Shown in pieces: positions 16,092 to 25,747 of a DNA stretch of 64,000 nt; position 1 is the stretch's first letter; each line of letters begins with the position of its first letter. The notes beneath the pieces were generated by a model. It searched no databases and was not told the origin of the DNA. It saw nothing but the letters and a program-made list of their open reading frames with translations. Source of the stretch: an uncultured Clostridia bacterium (GTDB taxonomy: Bacteria > Bacillota > Clostridia > Oscillospirales > Acutalibacteraceae); the NCBI GenBank assembly GCA_944412495.1, contig CALYBL010000020.1, forward strand, positions 1 through 64,000, written 5' to 3'. The position numbers were made by a program, and so were the translations under genes.

Positions 16092-16271
16092 TATAAAAGT
16101 GAATATTAGTGGGTTTATAACTCTGTTTGGCTTTTGTTTATAGACATAACCTGCAAATTAGTATATTTAGGATTTATAATATAAACGAAAAGAATAAAAA
16201 ACGACCTGATTTTCATCAAAATCAAGCCGTTATCAATGCCATAATTCTATTTTTAACCTATTTGAAGATAA

Positions 16272-16310
16272 AAGAAGAGACAAACTTGTCTCTAAAACAA
16301 GTTTGTCTCT
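16272..16310 (-). terminator. Terminator of tRNA-Ser
   Basis: AGAGACAAACTTG (16276-16288) pairs perfectly with CAAGTTTGTCTCT (16298-16310). On the minus strand it begins 3 nt after the tRNA CCA end and is followed by TCTTTT. Confidence 0.85.
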
Positions 16311-16313
16311 TTT

Positions 16314-16402
16314 TGGCGGAGACGGAGGGATTTGAACCCTCGTGCCCGTTAAGGCAACGCGATTTCCAGTCGCGCTCGTTATGACCGCTTCGATACGTCT
16401 CC
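16314..16402 (-). tRNA. tRNA-Ser (GGA)
   Basis: On the minus strand the acceptor stem GGAGACG pairs with CGTCTCC, followed by the discriminator G and encoded CCA. The anticodon loop CTGGAAA in a CGCGA/TCGCG stem gives anticodon GGA. A long variable arm fits a type II tRNA. The T-loop is GGTTCAAATCC. It marks the boundary between the AT-rich accessory region (to its 3' side) and the higher-GC core region, as expected of an integration target. Confidence 0.95.
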
Positions 16403-16721
16403 ATAGTCATAAATACGCAAGATATTATATCATCACGCTTCCCGCCTGTCAAGTGAAAATCAAGAACAGCTCAAATTGTAAAAAACTGCAAAACACTGTT
16501 ATAGTACATAACCAAAGCATGGTTAAATGACCTGACGCCGAAGCATTCACATACGAATCAAAGCAGCTTTCTGAAAGCCATGCAACGCAGAGCAGGCATC
16601 CGCTCTCTTGAATATAAGACAGATTTTTACAGCAATGAACCTTTACGAACATGCGTGATAATTTTCACATATGCCTGCATCTGCCAGTATCAAGCCTAAC
16701 ATACAGATATCTGTCATAATA
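16403..16721. other. Intergenic stretch, nothing seen
   Basis: This must include the tRNA-Ser promoter on the minus strand. No other gene, repeat or structured element is evident. Confidence 0.5.
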
Positions 16722-17282
16722 TTAAAGGCAGGCGTCCTGCTTAATTATTTCCAGTATCTTCTCACCTATTCCCTTTACCTCGAGCAGCTCCTCCCAAGTT
16801 TCAAACGGGCCGTTCAGCTCTCTGTAATCAATTATTCTCTGAGCCAATACCGGACCTATCCTGTTTATCTCCTGAAGCTCCTCATAACTGGCCGTATTGA
16901 TATTTATCGGCCTTTGTACCCCGGATGAAGAAGACATGCTGCCGCTTGACGTCCGAGAGCTCGTATGCTGGACACTCGACGCTTGGGAAATTTCCGAAGC
17001 TCCGCCTGAAGAAGCTGTCGTCTGCTCCACGCTCTCCGGTACAGACGCATTGTCCTCCGGTATTTCCGGCTCAGAAGCAATGCTCACTGAAGACCGGACG
17101 GAACTCTCCTGCTCAGACGCGGCCGGTGCAGACGAGCTTTCATATGTATGGGTGAGCGCAGTATGCTTTGTAGTATATTCCGGCGCCGTCATCAAATTAT
17201 AAAGCACCAATACGGACGTTATAATCGCTCCGGCGGCAATAATCACAGGCATATTGCTCTTTGGTTTGTCTGAATTGTTCAT
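16722..17282 (-). CDS. comEA: ComEA-like membrane-anchored helix-hairpin-helix protein
   Basis: The 186-residue protein has an N-terminal membrane segment ('MPVIIAAGAIITSVLVLYNL'), a long Ser/Thr/Glu-rich linker (about 40-125) and a C-terminal double helix-hairpin-helix module ('INTASYEELQEINRIGP', 'LLEVKGIGEKILEII'). ComEA binds double-stranded DNA outside the membrane and passes it to ComEC during uptake. No comEB/comEC follows, so it may serve another DNA-linked role. ATG 17282 is preferred over an in-frame GTG at 17294 because a purine-rich AGAGTGG is about 8 nt upstream of it; neither site is strong. Confidence 0.8.
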   Translation of the reverse strand: MNNSDKPKSNMPVIIAAGAIITSVLVLYNLMTAPEYTTKHTALTHTYESSSAPAASEQESSVRSSVSIASEPEIPEDNASVPESVEQTTASSGGASEISQASSVQHTSSRTSSGSMSSSSGVQRPININTASYEELQEINRIGPVLAQRIIDYRELNGPFETWEELLEVKGIGEKILEIIKQDACL

Positions 17283-17583
17283 TTCAACCGCCACTCTTGC
17301 TTTAATATTTTTGATTCGTATTTCTGAAAGGCTTTTTGCTTATAATATAATCTTTGCTTACGGCTGTGATGCTTCTTTTTTTGATATTATAACATAAAAT
17401 TCAGCAAAAAATTTATTAATTCTCTTTTTTATGCCAATAATAAATATTTTTATTGACATTATGTCCTCTTTTTCGATTTTCGAAGCAGATGAATCCAATT
17501 TTAAATCCTATTATAGGGCCTTATTCCGCCGATATTTGTTAAAGCCTTCATAAAACCCAAGGTGCATTTTTGAATATTGAAGG
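17283..17583. other. Intergenic stretch between divergent genes
   Basis: An AT-rich region holding the promoters of the divergent comEA-like and 17642 genes. No RNA gene or repeat is evident. Confidence 0.5.
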
Positions 17584-17612
17584 TTGACCGTATATTGTTT
17601 TTAATGTAGAAT
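17584..17612 (+). promoter_or_regulatory. Sigma-A-type promoter
   Basis: TTGACC (17584-17589) and TAGAAT (17607-17612) with a 17-bp spacer lie 29 nt before the start of the hypothetical gene at 17642. Confidence 0.7.
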
Positions 17613-17641
17613 TATAGTACTGAAAGATTGAGGAGACGGCA

Positions 17642-18310
17642 ATGAAACGGCTATATGGTGAAAATGTTATAAATCTTCTTCCCGTCAAGGACGGCTTTGT
17701 ATTTGCAATACAGCAGGCGGCATATGATGACAAGGTCGTTATATTATATAAGCTGTATTCGTTTAATACCGGCGTCGTGTCGCCAATAAAAAAATCAGTT
17801 TATTTAACAGCCAAATTCGGGCCGAATTATACAAATTTTGAAAATATGCTCATGAATTACATAAGCTGCGCCTCGCTTATTATGCCGGACGGCAAGGTTT
17901 TTATCTCTAACGACGACGGCACATCTGATATTTTTGACCCCACAGGGCATATTTTGTGGAGCGGGGACATCTCACACAGCGGAGAAGGCCCGTCCAACAT
18001 TATAATGTATGACGACAAATTCTGGTGCTCGTTTCCAAAAAGCGGGGTCGTAAGCCGCTATAACGCTAAAACCATTAAGGAGGAGCTGCGCATAGGCGGC
18101 GGCGACAGTATTTTCACTTCTCCAAGCGGCATTTTTATGGAGGACGGCATACTTAAAATATGCTGCAGCGGCACCCATAAAATTTATACTATGGATACCG
18201 ACTCTTTTGAAGTTAATGAGTATGCAGAATTTGAGGAGCCGGTATACAGCTACTTCAAAATAAACTCCAACGAAATAGTACTGCTGGACTCCGGCATTTA
18301 CAGAATATAG
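17642..18310 (+). CDS. Hypothetical protein, beta-propeller-like
   Basis: I do not recognise the family of this 222-residue protein. It has repeated short beta-strand patterns with Gly/Asp turns: 'LIMPDGKVFISNDDGTSDIFD', 'IIMYDDKFWCSFPKSG', 'IFMEDGILKICCSGTHKIY' and 'YFKINSNEIVLLDSG'. These resemble blades of a WD40/NHL-like beta-propeller. No signal peptide or membrane segment is seen. GAGGAG lies 7 nt before the ATG, a good promoter precedes it and a terminator follows, so it is an expressed single gene. Confidence 0.75.
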   Translation: MKRLYGENVINLLPVKDGFVFAIQQAAYDDKVVILYKLYSFNTGVVSPIKKSVYLTAKFGPNYTNFENMLMNYISCASLIMPDGKVFISNDDGTSDIFDPTGHILWSGDISHSGEGPSNIIMYDDKFWCSFPKSGVVSRYNAKTIKEELRIGGGDSIFTSPSGIFMEDGILKICCSGTHKIYTMDTDSFEVNEYAEFEEPVYSYFKINSNEIVLLDSGIYRI

Positions 18311-18337
18311 CATCCGGCTTTGACGGCCACACGACAT

Positions 18338-18360
18338 GCCCGGCAGAGCCGGGCTTTTTT
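18338..18360 (+). terminator. Rho-independent terminator
   Basis: GCCCGGC (18338-18344), loop AGA, GCCGGGC (18348-18354), then six T. It lies 28 bp after the hypothetical gene. Confidence 0.9.
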
Positions 18361-18954
18361 GGGTAAAAACAGCGTTACACGGACGCAAATTATCGAAAGG
18401 CTGTTAGCGTGTAGCGTGCTATCTGCAGCGCTTGCTGATTCGGATTATTATGCATTTCCTTCTGCGGAAAACCTTTTCTGGCGATTTATGCCGCCGCGCC
18501 TTGACACCGCTTGCTCTGCCCTGCTTTTGGCCTGCTGTCACTGCATGAGTTTATGCCATGCGGATTAAGACGATTTATTACGCCTGCTTTTCGCAGGCTT
18601 ATTTTGTTTTTTACGTCATGCCTTATCATTACAAGGCGCCTATACCATGTATGGCACATTGCCTTTAAAGCACTACCGCAGATTATTTGACAATTAATGC
18701 CCTAATTCACCTGCAGCCTGAGCAAGCTATGAAAAAGCATAAGTCTCCTCCTGACCTCTCAAGTACTCGCTCCGGCAGCGAACATTTTGCATTAACTTAA
18801 AGTGTATGGCATATAATCGCGCCCTTGTCACCACGCATAAAAGAGTTAAAACAACCGGCTTTTGATAAGCTTCATCATTCGGAAAACCTACACATAAAAT
18901 TTATGCTTACCGCATGCAGAGCCAAACACGACTTTAACTAGCCTTGGCGGATAG
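18361..18954. other. Intergenic stretch, no gene seen
   Basis: No supported gene. A second hairpin GCCTGC/GCAGGC (18582-18598) followed by TTATTTTGTTTTTT looks like a plus-strand terminator without an obvious gene before it. The open frame across 18320-18568 runs through the first terminator and is rejected. Confidence 0.5.
18582..18615 (+). terminator. Orphan terminator-like hairpin
   Basis: GCCTGC (18582-18587) pairs with GCAGGC (18593-18598), followed by a T-rich stretch. No gene is recognised directly upstream, so it may end a small unrecognised transcript. Confidence 0.5.
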
Positions 18955-18985
18955 TAAAAAAGCACGGTGCTTCCGTGCTTTTTTA
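18955..18985. terminator. Bidirectional terminator
   Basis: AAAAAAGCACGG pairs with CCGTGCTTTTTT around a 5-nt loop. It lies downstream of the minus-strand amidase-like gene. Confidence 0.9.
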
Positions 18986-19075
18986 TGTATTGTGCTCGGC
19001 GTATGATATCAGCTTAGGAATTATCTGTCACTGTGTTATAAGCATATATGCTCCCGTCACAATTTTTGACTTATG

Positions 19076-19900
19076 TCACGGCAGTATGGAGATATATTCT
19101 CCGTTATCCTCCGGGAAAGGGCCAATGCCGCTTATAAGCTCTTCCTCCTCATCTGTTATACAGCCGTCAAGCGGGAGAGAAATGCCCGACATATTCATAA
19201 GCTCAGCAAACCGACCACCGCCATGTGCAAGCTCGTCGGCGCAGCATTCGCAAAATATGCCGTTCTCTTTATCCTCCGGCGCAGCACACACTGAGTCAGG
19301 CCCAGCTCTAAAAGTGTTTTGTCCGCACTCTTCGAAAAGTCGTGGCCTCGGCAAGGCTTTTTCAGTCGCTTCTCCGCGGCCGTCCTCAGACTTGGCTCCG
19401 CTGATATATTCAAGGATTCCGTCGGCAGCGGCCTGTGCTATCTCTCTCATATTCTTATGAAAAAACACGGCGTCCGAACAGCTGTTATGACAAATTATAT
19501 CGTCGCATATGCATAGTGCCCTGACTTCCGCAGCCTCTAAAAACCGCTGCACGGTATTTATCCTCACCGGCCCTGTATAAACCGCTTTGCGGTGCTTTTT
19601 TATCAGAGCAGCGCAGCGGTATGCCTTTGATAAATCGCCCGCCTTGCCTATGTACAGCACGGAGCCTCTTTTACCCCTGCGTCCCGAAGTCCGCACGGCG
19701 TAGTAAATGTCAGCGCCCCAAATGTTGCTTTCACTTATGCCAAAGCGCGTGCCTGCTGAATTTATCCTGCACTCGGCACCGGCCGCCTCCAAAATTTCTG
19801 CAAGGCACGCCGAATATTGCCGGCTGTGCAATTGCTCATTATCGCCGCATATGCATTTATTGCAAGCCCTGACACTCGGCGATAAATATATTTTCGGCAT
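19076..19900 (-). CDS. Degenerate N-acetylmuramoyl-alanine amidase-like protein
   Basis: The N-terminal half of this 274-residue protein follows the amidase_3 pattern of Clostridia: 'KIYLSPSVRACN', then a G-x-N-E-Q segment with the expected metal-ligand Glu (about residue 22), and 'ESNIWGADIYYAVRTSG'. In active enzymes the last segment reads I-H-T-N-A, with His as a zinc ligand; here it is V-R-T-S-G. So at least one zinc ligand is lost. The C-terminal ~110 residues are unassigned, with a CxxC-like Cys cluster (CECC). No signal peptide is seen. It probably does not cleave peptidoglycan and may bind it or have another role. A bidirectional terminator follows. Confidence 0.6.
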   Translation of the reverse strand: MPKIYLSPSVRACNKCICGDNEQLHSRQYSACLAEILEAAGAECRINSAGTRFGISESNIWGADIYYAVRTSGRRGKRGSVLYIGKAGDLSKAYRCAALIKKHRKAVYTGPVRINTVQRFLEAAEVRALCICDDIICHNSCSDAVFFHKNMREIAQAAADGILEYISGAKSEDGRGEATEKALPRPRLFEECGQNTFRAGPDSVCAAPEDKENGIFCECCADELAHGGGRFAELMNMSGISLPLDGCITDEEEELISGIGPFPEDNGEYISILP

Positions 19901-20457
19901 AAAAACAAATCACCTCCGCTAACATCTTATGCCGAAAGACGTGCAAGTGATTGTATATTGAGCTTTTCCGCCGCTAAAGCAGGCATAGTATAAGCTACGG
20001 CATCAGCTGCCGTGCATTGTGCAAAAAATGAAGCTTGCCCCCAGCGGCGCCGGCACATGTCCGGCAGCAGACCCGCAATGCGGGACACATGCTCCGCCTT
20101 TTTACGGCAAAGCACAATTTCAGCGGATGCTTACGACTGTTTTTATGCGGCGGCCGGCGATTTTTTATGCCGTTAATACCTATACCTTGCATTTATGACG
20201 CAGCTTCCCCGTACTCCGCATCCCTGTATATTCTGATTTATTGTTCATATTTGCCTCAGCAGACGCCTTGTTTGCTTTTTTTGAGAGCAGGCTGCTTCTT
20301 TCCGACTCCTCACACACAAACAGGCCCTTCAGTGGGGCATGGCTGCGGCAGCGCATGAGCTGCCGCAGGAATTTTGAAGACGTCACAGAAGCAATGGCTT
20401 TTTCCCGACAGGCTCAGACGGCCTGCGTCCTATGCCAGAGCAGACGGGCAGGCATAT
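19901..20457. other. Intergenic stretch, nothing seen
   Basis: Lies between sbcC and the amidase-like gene, both on the minus strand. Open frames here lack ribosome sites and family resemblance. No RNA or repeat is evident. Confidence 0.5.
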
Positions 20458-23400
20458 TCAGTTTGATATCCTTATATGGCTGCCATCGGAGGAGGATATT
20501 ATCTCAATGCGCGCGCCTATGCGCTCTCTGAGCTCCTCCACATGTGAAATTATTCCCACCATTCTGCCGTCGCGGCGAATTTCGTCAAAGGCGTCCATTG
20601 CAAGATTTAAAGTGGCGGCGTCGAGCGAACCGAAGCCCTCGTCTATAAACAGCGAATCAAAGCGTATGCCGCCGGAATAGTTCTGAACAACCTCCGCCAG
20701 CCCAAACGCCAGCGAGAGCGACGCCAAAAACAGCTCGCCGCCCGAAAGCGTGCATATCTTACGCTGACTGCCGAGATATGCGTCCATTACCTCTATATCA
20801 AGGCCGTGCTGCGCTGTTCCGCCCTCGGTGTCCACCCTCACAAGCGCAAAGCGCCCGCGGCTGAGCCGGTTAAGATAGCGGCAGGCCGCCAGTACAACCT
20901 CGTCCAGCATAAGGCCGAGCACAAAGCCCTGAAGCGTCGTGCGGTGCAGGTTTCGGCCCATGAGCATGTCGGAAATGCGGGTATAGCGGTCTATCTTCGC
21001 CGCTATCCTTTCGTTTTGCCCGGCAAGCTCGGCAAGCCGCCGCCGCGCCGTATTTATATTTTCAAGGCGCTGGCGCATGGAGCCTACCTGCTCCGCCGCC
21101 GCGCTTTCCTTTGCCCTTTTGTCAGCAAGCTCCTCCTCTGCCGCCGCTAAGTCAGGAGGCTGAGTGTCCTTAAGCTCTGACCTTAAATCGCTCAGCCTGT
21201 GCGACAGCAGAGCCATACTGTTCTTATGCTCTTCGACCCGGCTTTTCTGCGCAGCCGTCTCCGACTCGGTGGGGAGCGGCATGGAGGCGTCGCTTTCGCT
21301 TATTTCTAAAGCGGCGCATTTTTCGGTAAACTTTAGCGATGCGTCCGTCGCCGCCTTTTTATTCTCCTCAAGGGTTTTGGCGAGCGTTTCGCACTCGGCG
21401 TTGGATTTATGCACAGCCTCCCGGGAAGCGTCAAGCGCTCGCTGCAGCTCGTCCAGCTCAGACGATATTTTTCCAATCTCATCCTGAAGCGATTTTATGC
21501 GCTCGTTTATGGCCGCGTCGTCTACGTCCTGAGGCAGACGGCGTTTGAGCTCCTCGCATTTTGCCGTGAGCGCAGCCGCCGACGCCGACTCTTTCGCGTA
21601 TTTGGAGGAAAGAGAATCTCCCTCGCTGCGCTTTGCGCTGTACTCTGCACGCAGCTTTTCCAGCGCTGCGGACTGGCGCTTATATACCTCCTTGTATTTT
21701 GTGCTTTCCTCAATCAGCCGTTCAAGCTCGCTAAGGCGCCCATCGTCCGCCGGTAATACGCCCTTTAGTGCGTCTGATGCTTTGCCTACGCTCTCCTTCG
21801 CCGCTCTGTATTCAGCCTCAAGCTTTGCCGTGTCAGCAGCGCTCTGATTGTATTCAGCTCTGGCGGCGTCGACGGCCGACTTAAGATGGTCGAGCTGCTG
21901 TCTGTCAACAGCGCCGTTCGGCGCCTTTGCCAAAGCAGGGTGGTGAACAGAGCCGCACACCGGGCACGGAGTATTGTCCGAAAGCGAGGACGCGAGAGAA
22001 TATGCCGCGTTTTCCATAAGCAGCCGCTCGGCGCGGCCGTAGGCTTCCTCCGCAGCCTTGAGCCTTTGACCGGCCTCTGACAGCCCTGCGCCGCTATTCT
22101 TCAGCTCACTTTCCGCCGTCTTGAGCCGCGTCTCAGCCGCAGCAAGCTCCTGCCGCTTATCGGCTGCGTCCTTGAGCAGACTGAATTCCTTTAAATATGA
22201 CGGGTAATCCTCTATGTACTTTTTATAGCTCTGCTCGATGTATTCCTGATTTTTGCGTATTCTTGTATCGAGCGTCTCCAATTCGCTCTCAAGCGCGTTT
22301 TTTTCCGCTTTCATCGCACCAAGCAGCGTCTGCTGCTCGGCACTCCTTTTTAGCGCCGAGGAATACTCGGCCGCATCCGGAAGCAGCTCCTTAAGGCGTT
22401 CGGCCTCCAGCTCAAGAGCGCGCCGGCGCTCTTTCTGCTCATCAAGGCTTTTTGCCCTTTGGGAGTGCAGCTCGTACAGCTTTACAGACTCTGCCGCCCT
22501 TCTCTGCGCTTCTTTAAGGCGGCTGTCCGTCGCCTGAGCCGACTCGCGCGCATTTTTATATGCGACAAAGGACGGACGCGCTGCCAGTATTTTATCATAA
22601 AGGGCAAGCCGTGCCTGCAAGGCGTTTATCTCCTCCGTGTGCCCGTTAAGCTCGTTAAGCTGCTGTGTCAGTACACGGAGTGAGTCAAATTTCTGCACTG
22701 TCGTCTTGGCCTGCTCGTATTTTATGCGCGCCCTGTCGGCCTCGGCGGTGCATTTTTCCGCCTCTCCTGAGAGCAGCGCCGCTTTCTCTTCAGCCTCCTC
22801 ATGCAGCCGGATAAGCTCTTCCTCCGACGAGGCCCCGACGCTCTCAAGAAGCGCCGAAAAGCGGCCGGACAGCTCGTCATACTCCTCCTTGAGAGAGCGG
22901 CTTTTGCGCACGGCCGCGTCGATTATGAGCTGCCAGCGCTCGGTGGCGAAAAGCGTCTGGAGTATCTCCGTCTTTTCCTTTGATGAGGCAAGCAGCAGCT
23001 TCCTGAACTCGCCCTGCGGCAGCACAATGACCTGAGAGAACTGGCTGTGCGTAAAGCCCAGCAGCTCCGATGCCCTTTGTGCCACCTTTTTGTTCCCTGT
23101 ATCTATAAGCTGCCATTCATCGCCGTTTTGGACATAACACTCAGCGTCGAATCTGTCCTCCTTTTCGCCGCTGCGCTTTTTGTGAACATCCGCAGTACGG
23201 ATAAATTTATACGCTTTGCCGCCAAGCTCAAATTCAAATTCAGTATATGTTCCAAGGCTGTCGGGCGCGGCGGTATTGCGCATATCCTTAAAGGTGCGCA
23301 TCAGTCCCGTCGCGTACCCATAAAGCGCGAAGGACATCGCGTCGAGTATCGTCGTTTTGCCGGAGCCGGTGGGGCCGGTTATCAAAAAAAGGCTGTTGTC

Positions 23401-23478
23401 GCTAAGCTTTGTAAAGTCACAGACAGTCTTATCTATATACGGGCCAAAGGCCTGCATCGTCACCTTTATGGGTCTCAT
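20458..23478 (-). CDS. sbcC: Exonuclease subunit SbcC
   Basis: The 1006-residue protein is the SMC-like ATPase of the SbcCD nuclease, which opens hairpins and processes DNA ends. Walker A GPTGSGKT is at 35-42, two long coiled coils flank the zinc hook CPVC at about residue 505, the ABC signature LSGGE is at about 910 and Walker B 'SLFIDEGFGSLD' at about 940. Length is normal. The ribosome site GGAGG is 6 nt before the ATG. Usually sbcD directly precedes sbcC with overlap; here 1.1 kb separates them. Confidence 0.97.
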   Translation of the reverse strand: MRPIKVTMQAFGPYIDKTVCDFTKLSDNSLFLITGPTGSGKTTILDAMSFALYGYATGLMRTFKDMRNTAAPDSLGTYTEFEFELGGKAYKFIRTADVHKKRSGEKEDRFDAECYVQNGDEWQLIDTGNKKVAQRASELLGFTHSQFSQVIVLPQGEFRKLLLASSKEKTEILQTLFATERWQLIIDAAVRKSRSLKEEYDELSGRFSALLESVGASSEEELIRLHEEAEEKAALLSGEAEKCTAEADRARIKYEQAKTTVQKFDSLRVLTQQLNELNGHTEEINALQARLALYDKILAARPSFVAYKNARESAQATDSRLKEAQRRAAESVKLYELHSQRAKSLDEQKERRRALELEAERLKELLPDAAEYSSALKRSAEQQTLLGAMKAEKNALESELETLDTRIRKNQEYIEQSYKKYIEDYPSYLKEFSLLKDAADKRQELAAAETRLKTAESELKNSGAGLSEAGQRLKAAEEAYGRAERLLMENAAYSLASSLSDNTPCPVCGSVHHPALAKAPNGAVDRQQLDHLKSAVDAARAEYNQSAADTAKLEAEYRAAKESVGKASDALKGVLPADDGRLSELERLIEESTKYKEVYKRQSAALEKLRAEYSAKRSEGDSLSSKYAKESASAAALTAKCEELKRRLPQDVDDAAINERIKSLQDEIGKISSELDELQRALDASREAVHKSNAECETLAKTLEENKKAATDASLKFTEKCAALEISESDASMPLPTESETAAQKSRVEEHKNSMALLSHRLSDLRSELKDTQPPDLAAAEEELADKRAKESAAAEQVGSMRQRLENINTARRRLAELAGQNERIAAKIDRYTRISDMLMGRNLHRTTLQGFVLGLMLDEVVLAACRYLNRLSRGRFALVRVDTEGGTAQHGLDIEVMDAYLGSQRKICTLSGGELFLASLSLAFGLAEVVQNYSGGIRFDSLFIDEGFGSLDAATLNLAMDAFDEIRRDGRMVGIISHVEELRERIGARIEIISSSDGSHIRISN

Positions 23479-24583
23479 CTCAAACCTCCGTTTATATTGC
23501 AGTATATTGTCTCGGTATAGGCAAACTCAAACGCTGACCTTGCGGCTGTCCGGGCCGAAAGCTAAGCGATAGCCTGATGCCTCACAGCATGGCGTTGTGC
23601 CTATGCGGCGCGGCTGTTTTACAGCGCGGCGGTATGCAAAGTATCAGCGCCTCTGCATAATGCAATTTATGTAAACTTAATTCCGTTACGGAAATACTGC
23701 CAAAAGCTTTATAAAAAGCAGCGGCGGCCAAAACGCCGTCAGCTGATAAGCGTCCGATTTATGTTTGCTATGCAGCTTTTCCCCGCATAAAGCGCGGATT
23801 GCTCCTGGTATATTTCATACATGCTCCAAATCAGGCTGCCAGGCGGCAGTCAAATGTGTCCAAAGGAGATACATCTTTGTGTTATGTAAACTTAAACCAG
23901 CTATATTCCGCCACTGATAACATCTATAAAATAGTTCAGATAAAATAATCAAAAAGCAAGCGTTAAAACTAATAAGCACGCCGTTGCTTGTTTATTTATT
24001 ATGTAAATCTAATGCTTGTATGAAACGCGGATAAGGATTTGTATATTTTGCAAATATAGTCAAACCAAGGCGTACAGCGGCAGGCAGCGGGCCGTCATCT
24101 GATGAATTCATTTGAGAAATGAGCAATACATTGCATGCCTCACGTCCGGTATGAAGCTAGGGCACAGAAAATTTTCCTTTATCGTCAATGCAACATCCGG
24201 CAAAAGACTAAGGAGAAAGAAGCAGTCTCCACATCACGGATTTACCGCCGGGGAGGCAACGCTATGCTATACAGCGGGCCAGAATTCATTTGAAAAAAGA
24301 GAAATACAGTTACGCCTCACGTCCGGCATCAAGATAAGGCGCAGCAGAAATTCCCTTCATAAGCGACGCTGCCGGCAAAAGCATAAAGAGAGCCATTGCA
24401 GGCTGAATACACTGCCAAGCGTCTGCCGGCGCGATAGCAGGCATCTCGCCGGCGCCGAAAGGCCTATAGGCATTTCACCGTCAGATGTTTGGACAAGTTA
24501 TGCGGTCAGGTCGGCAAAAGCGTATTCGGCAAAGCAGAGCATCCCCCATCAGCAGAGTGCGGGCACAGCAGGCAGAGTAATAT
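23479..24583. other. 1.1-kb gap between sbcD and sbcC with a duplicated segment
   Basis: No convincing gene is present. A ~115-bp segment is present twice (24103-24224 and 24283-24393). The open frame at 24112-24621 covers both copies but has no ribosome site, a very basic composition without family resemblance, and overlaps the sbcD end. The remaining part shows nothing clear. Confidence 0.55.
24103..24393 (+). repeat. Diverged tandem duplication, ~115 bp units
   Basis: Unit 1 (24103-24224) and unit 2 (24283-24393) share, in order, ATTCATTTGA, a GAAATRCA block, GCCTCACGTCCGG, GGC(A/G)CAG, AATTTTCCTT versus AATTCCCTT, CCGGCAAAAG and AAGGAGA versus AAAGAGA. The units are about 180 bp apart. 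No coding signal is shared. Confidence 0.6.
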
Positions 24584-25747
24584 CTAAGCCTTATCCTCGG
24601 TGTCCGAGAGCAGCTCCTTAAACAAGGCTATATCCTGCTCCTCCGGCTCGTAGCCGCACATCTGGCGGAAAAACTCAGTCATCACGGACATCTCACCGCC
24701 GCGCGAATGCATAAGCTGCTCCCGCAGCTCGTCGCGCTCGGAATTGCCGTCAAGAGATGCGAGGCTGCCGTTTTTTAAATCGAGTATGTTGGGGTATACT
24801 TTTTTGAGCCGCAGCATGGGCTCGTAAACGGGAGCTCCCTCGATTTTGGCGTATATATAATCATCTGCGGCAGTGTCGAGCTTTGCCGCCGACTCTATCT
24901 CCTCAATGCTGCCGCTTACAGTACGCATATCGTGCAGAGGCTTTACCGGATATTCGCTGACGTTTATTTCCCCGCCGTTTATGTCCAGCACAAATATCGC
25001 CTTTCTCTGCTTTTCCTCGTCAAAGGAATATTTGAGCGGAGAGCCGGAGTAGCGCCCCTTCTCCCCGCTCTTCTGCGGGCCGTGGAGGTGGCCGAGCGCG
25101 GCATAGTCAAATCTGTCAAAGAGAGAGGGCGGCACCTCGCCGGCAGTGCCGAGGTACATAACACTTTCGCTGTCGCTCTTTGCCGCGCCGGCGGCAAAGC
25201 AGTGCGCCATAAGTATATTTACGGCGCCGCTGTCCATGTCTCTGCATTTTATATCAAGTACAGCGGCGTAAGCGTCTGAGAAGGTCGTTATATTCTCTGC
25301 CCCATACCCTGCGGACTCAAGCGATGCGCGGGCACGGGCAGGGTCAAAAAACGGAAGCATGTATATATCCGCCTTCTCGCCGCCGGATTCGAGCCTTACC
25401 GGAGGCGACGTTACATCCAAATGTGAGGCAATATAAAGTCCTGACCTGCTCAGCAGCTCCGACGCCAGCGCAAAGCGGTCGGCGCCGTCATGATTGCCGG
25501 TGCTGACAAGCAGCTTTATCCCGCGCTTTATGCACAGCTCGGATATAAATCCGTCAAAAAGCGATATGGCCTCGGCCGGCGCTATCTGCCGGTCGAATAT
25601 ATCTCCCGATATCATCACGGCATCGGGCAAGAGCTCGTCCATTGCAGGGAGGAAAAAGTCATATATAAAGAATCTCTGGTCCTCGAGCAGAGACTTTTTA
25701 TAAAGTATTCTGCCAAGGTGCCAGTCGGAGGTATGTATAATCCTCAT
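24584..25747 (-). CDS. sbcD: Exonuclease subunit SbcD
   Basis: The 387-residue protein is the Mre11-like metallophosphoesterase of SbcCD. It has the metal motifs 'TSDWHLG' (Asp8, His10), 'VMISGDIFD' (about 45-53), 'STGNHDG' (about 82-88) and 'LGHLHGPQ' (about 220). It supplies the 3'-5' exonuclease and endonuclease sites, with SbcC as the ATP-driven clamp. GGGAG lies about 8 nt before the ATG. Normal length. Confidence 0.96.
   Translation of the reverse strand: MRIIHTSDWHLGRILYKKSLLEDQRFFIYDFFLPAMDELLPDAVMISGDIFDRQIAPAEAISLFDGFISELCIKRGIKLLVSTGNHDGADRFALASELLSRSGLYIASHLDVTSPPVRLESGGEKADIYMLPFFDPARARASLESAGYGAENITTFSDAYAAVLDIKCRDMDSGAVNILMAHCFAAGAAKSDSESVMYLGTAGEVPPSLFDRFDYAALGHLHGPQKSGEKGRYSGSPLKYSFDEEKQRKAIFVLDINGGEINVSEYPVKPLHDMRTVSGSIEEIESAAKLDTAADDYIYAKIEGAPVYEPMLRLKKVYPNILDLKNGSLASLDGNSERDELREQLMHSRGGEMSVMTEFFRQMCGYEPEEQDIALFKELLSDTEDKA

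Noticed and set aside
16127..16384. 85-residue frame ending in TEGFEPSCPL-type sequence, and its antisense frame at 16258-16452
   Set aside because: Both read through tRNA-Ser and its terminator; typical false genes over tRNAs.
20806..23572. Many long frames antisense to sbcC
   Set aside because: They are shadows caused by the high-GC coding strand; sbcC is a clear full-length gene.
24112..24621. 169-residue frame between sbcD and sbcC
   Set aside because: No ribosome site, no family, very basic composition, covers two copies of a non-coding repeat and overlaps the end of sbcD.
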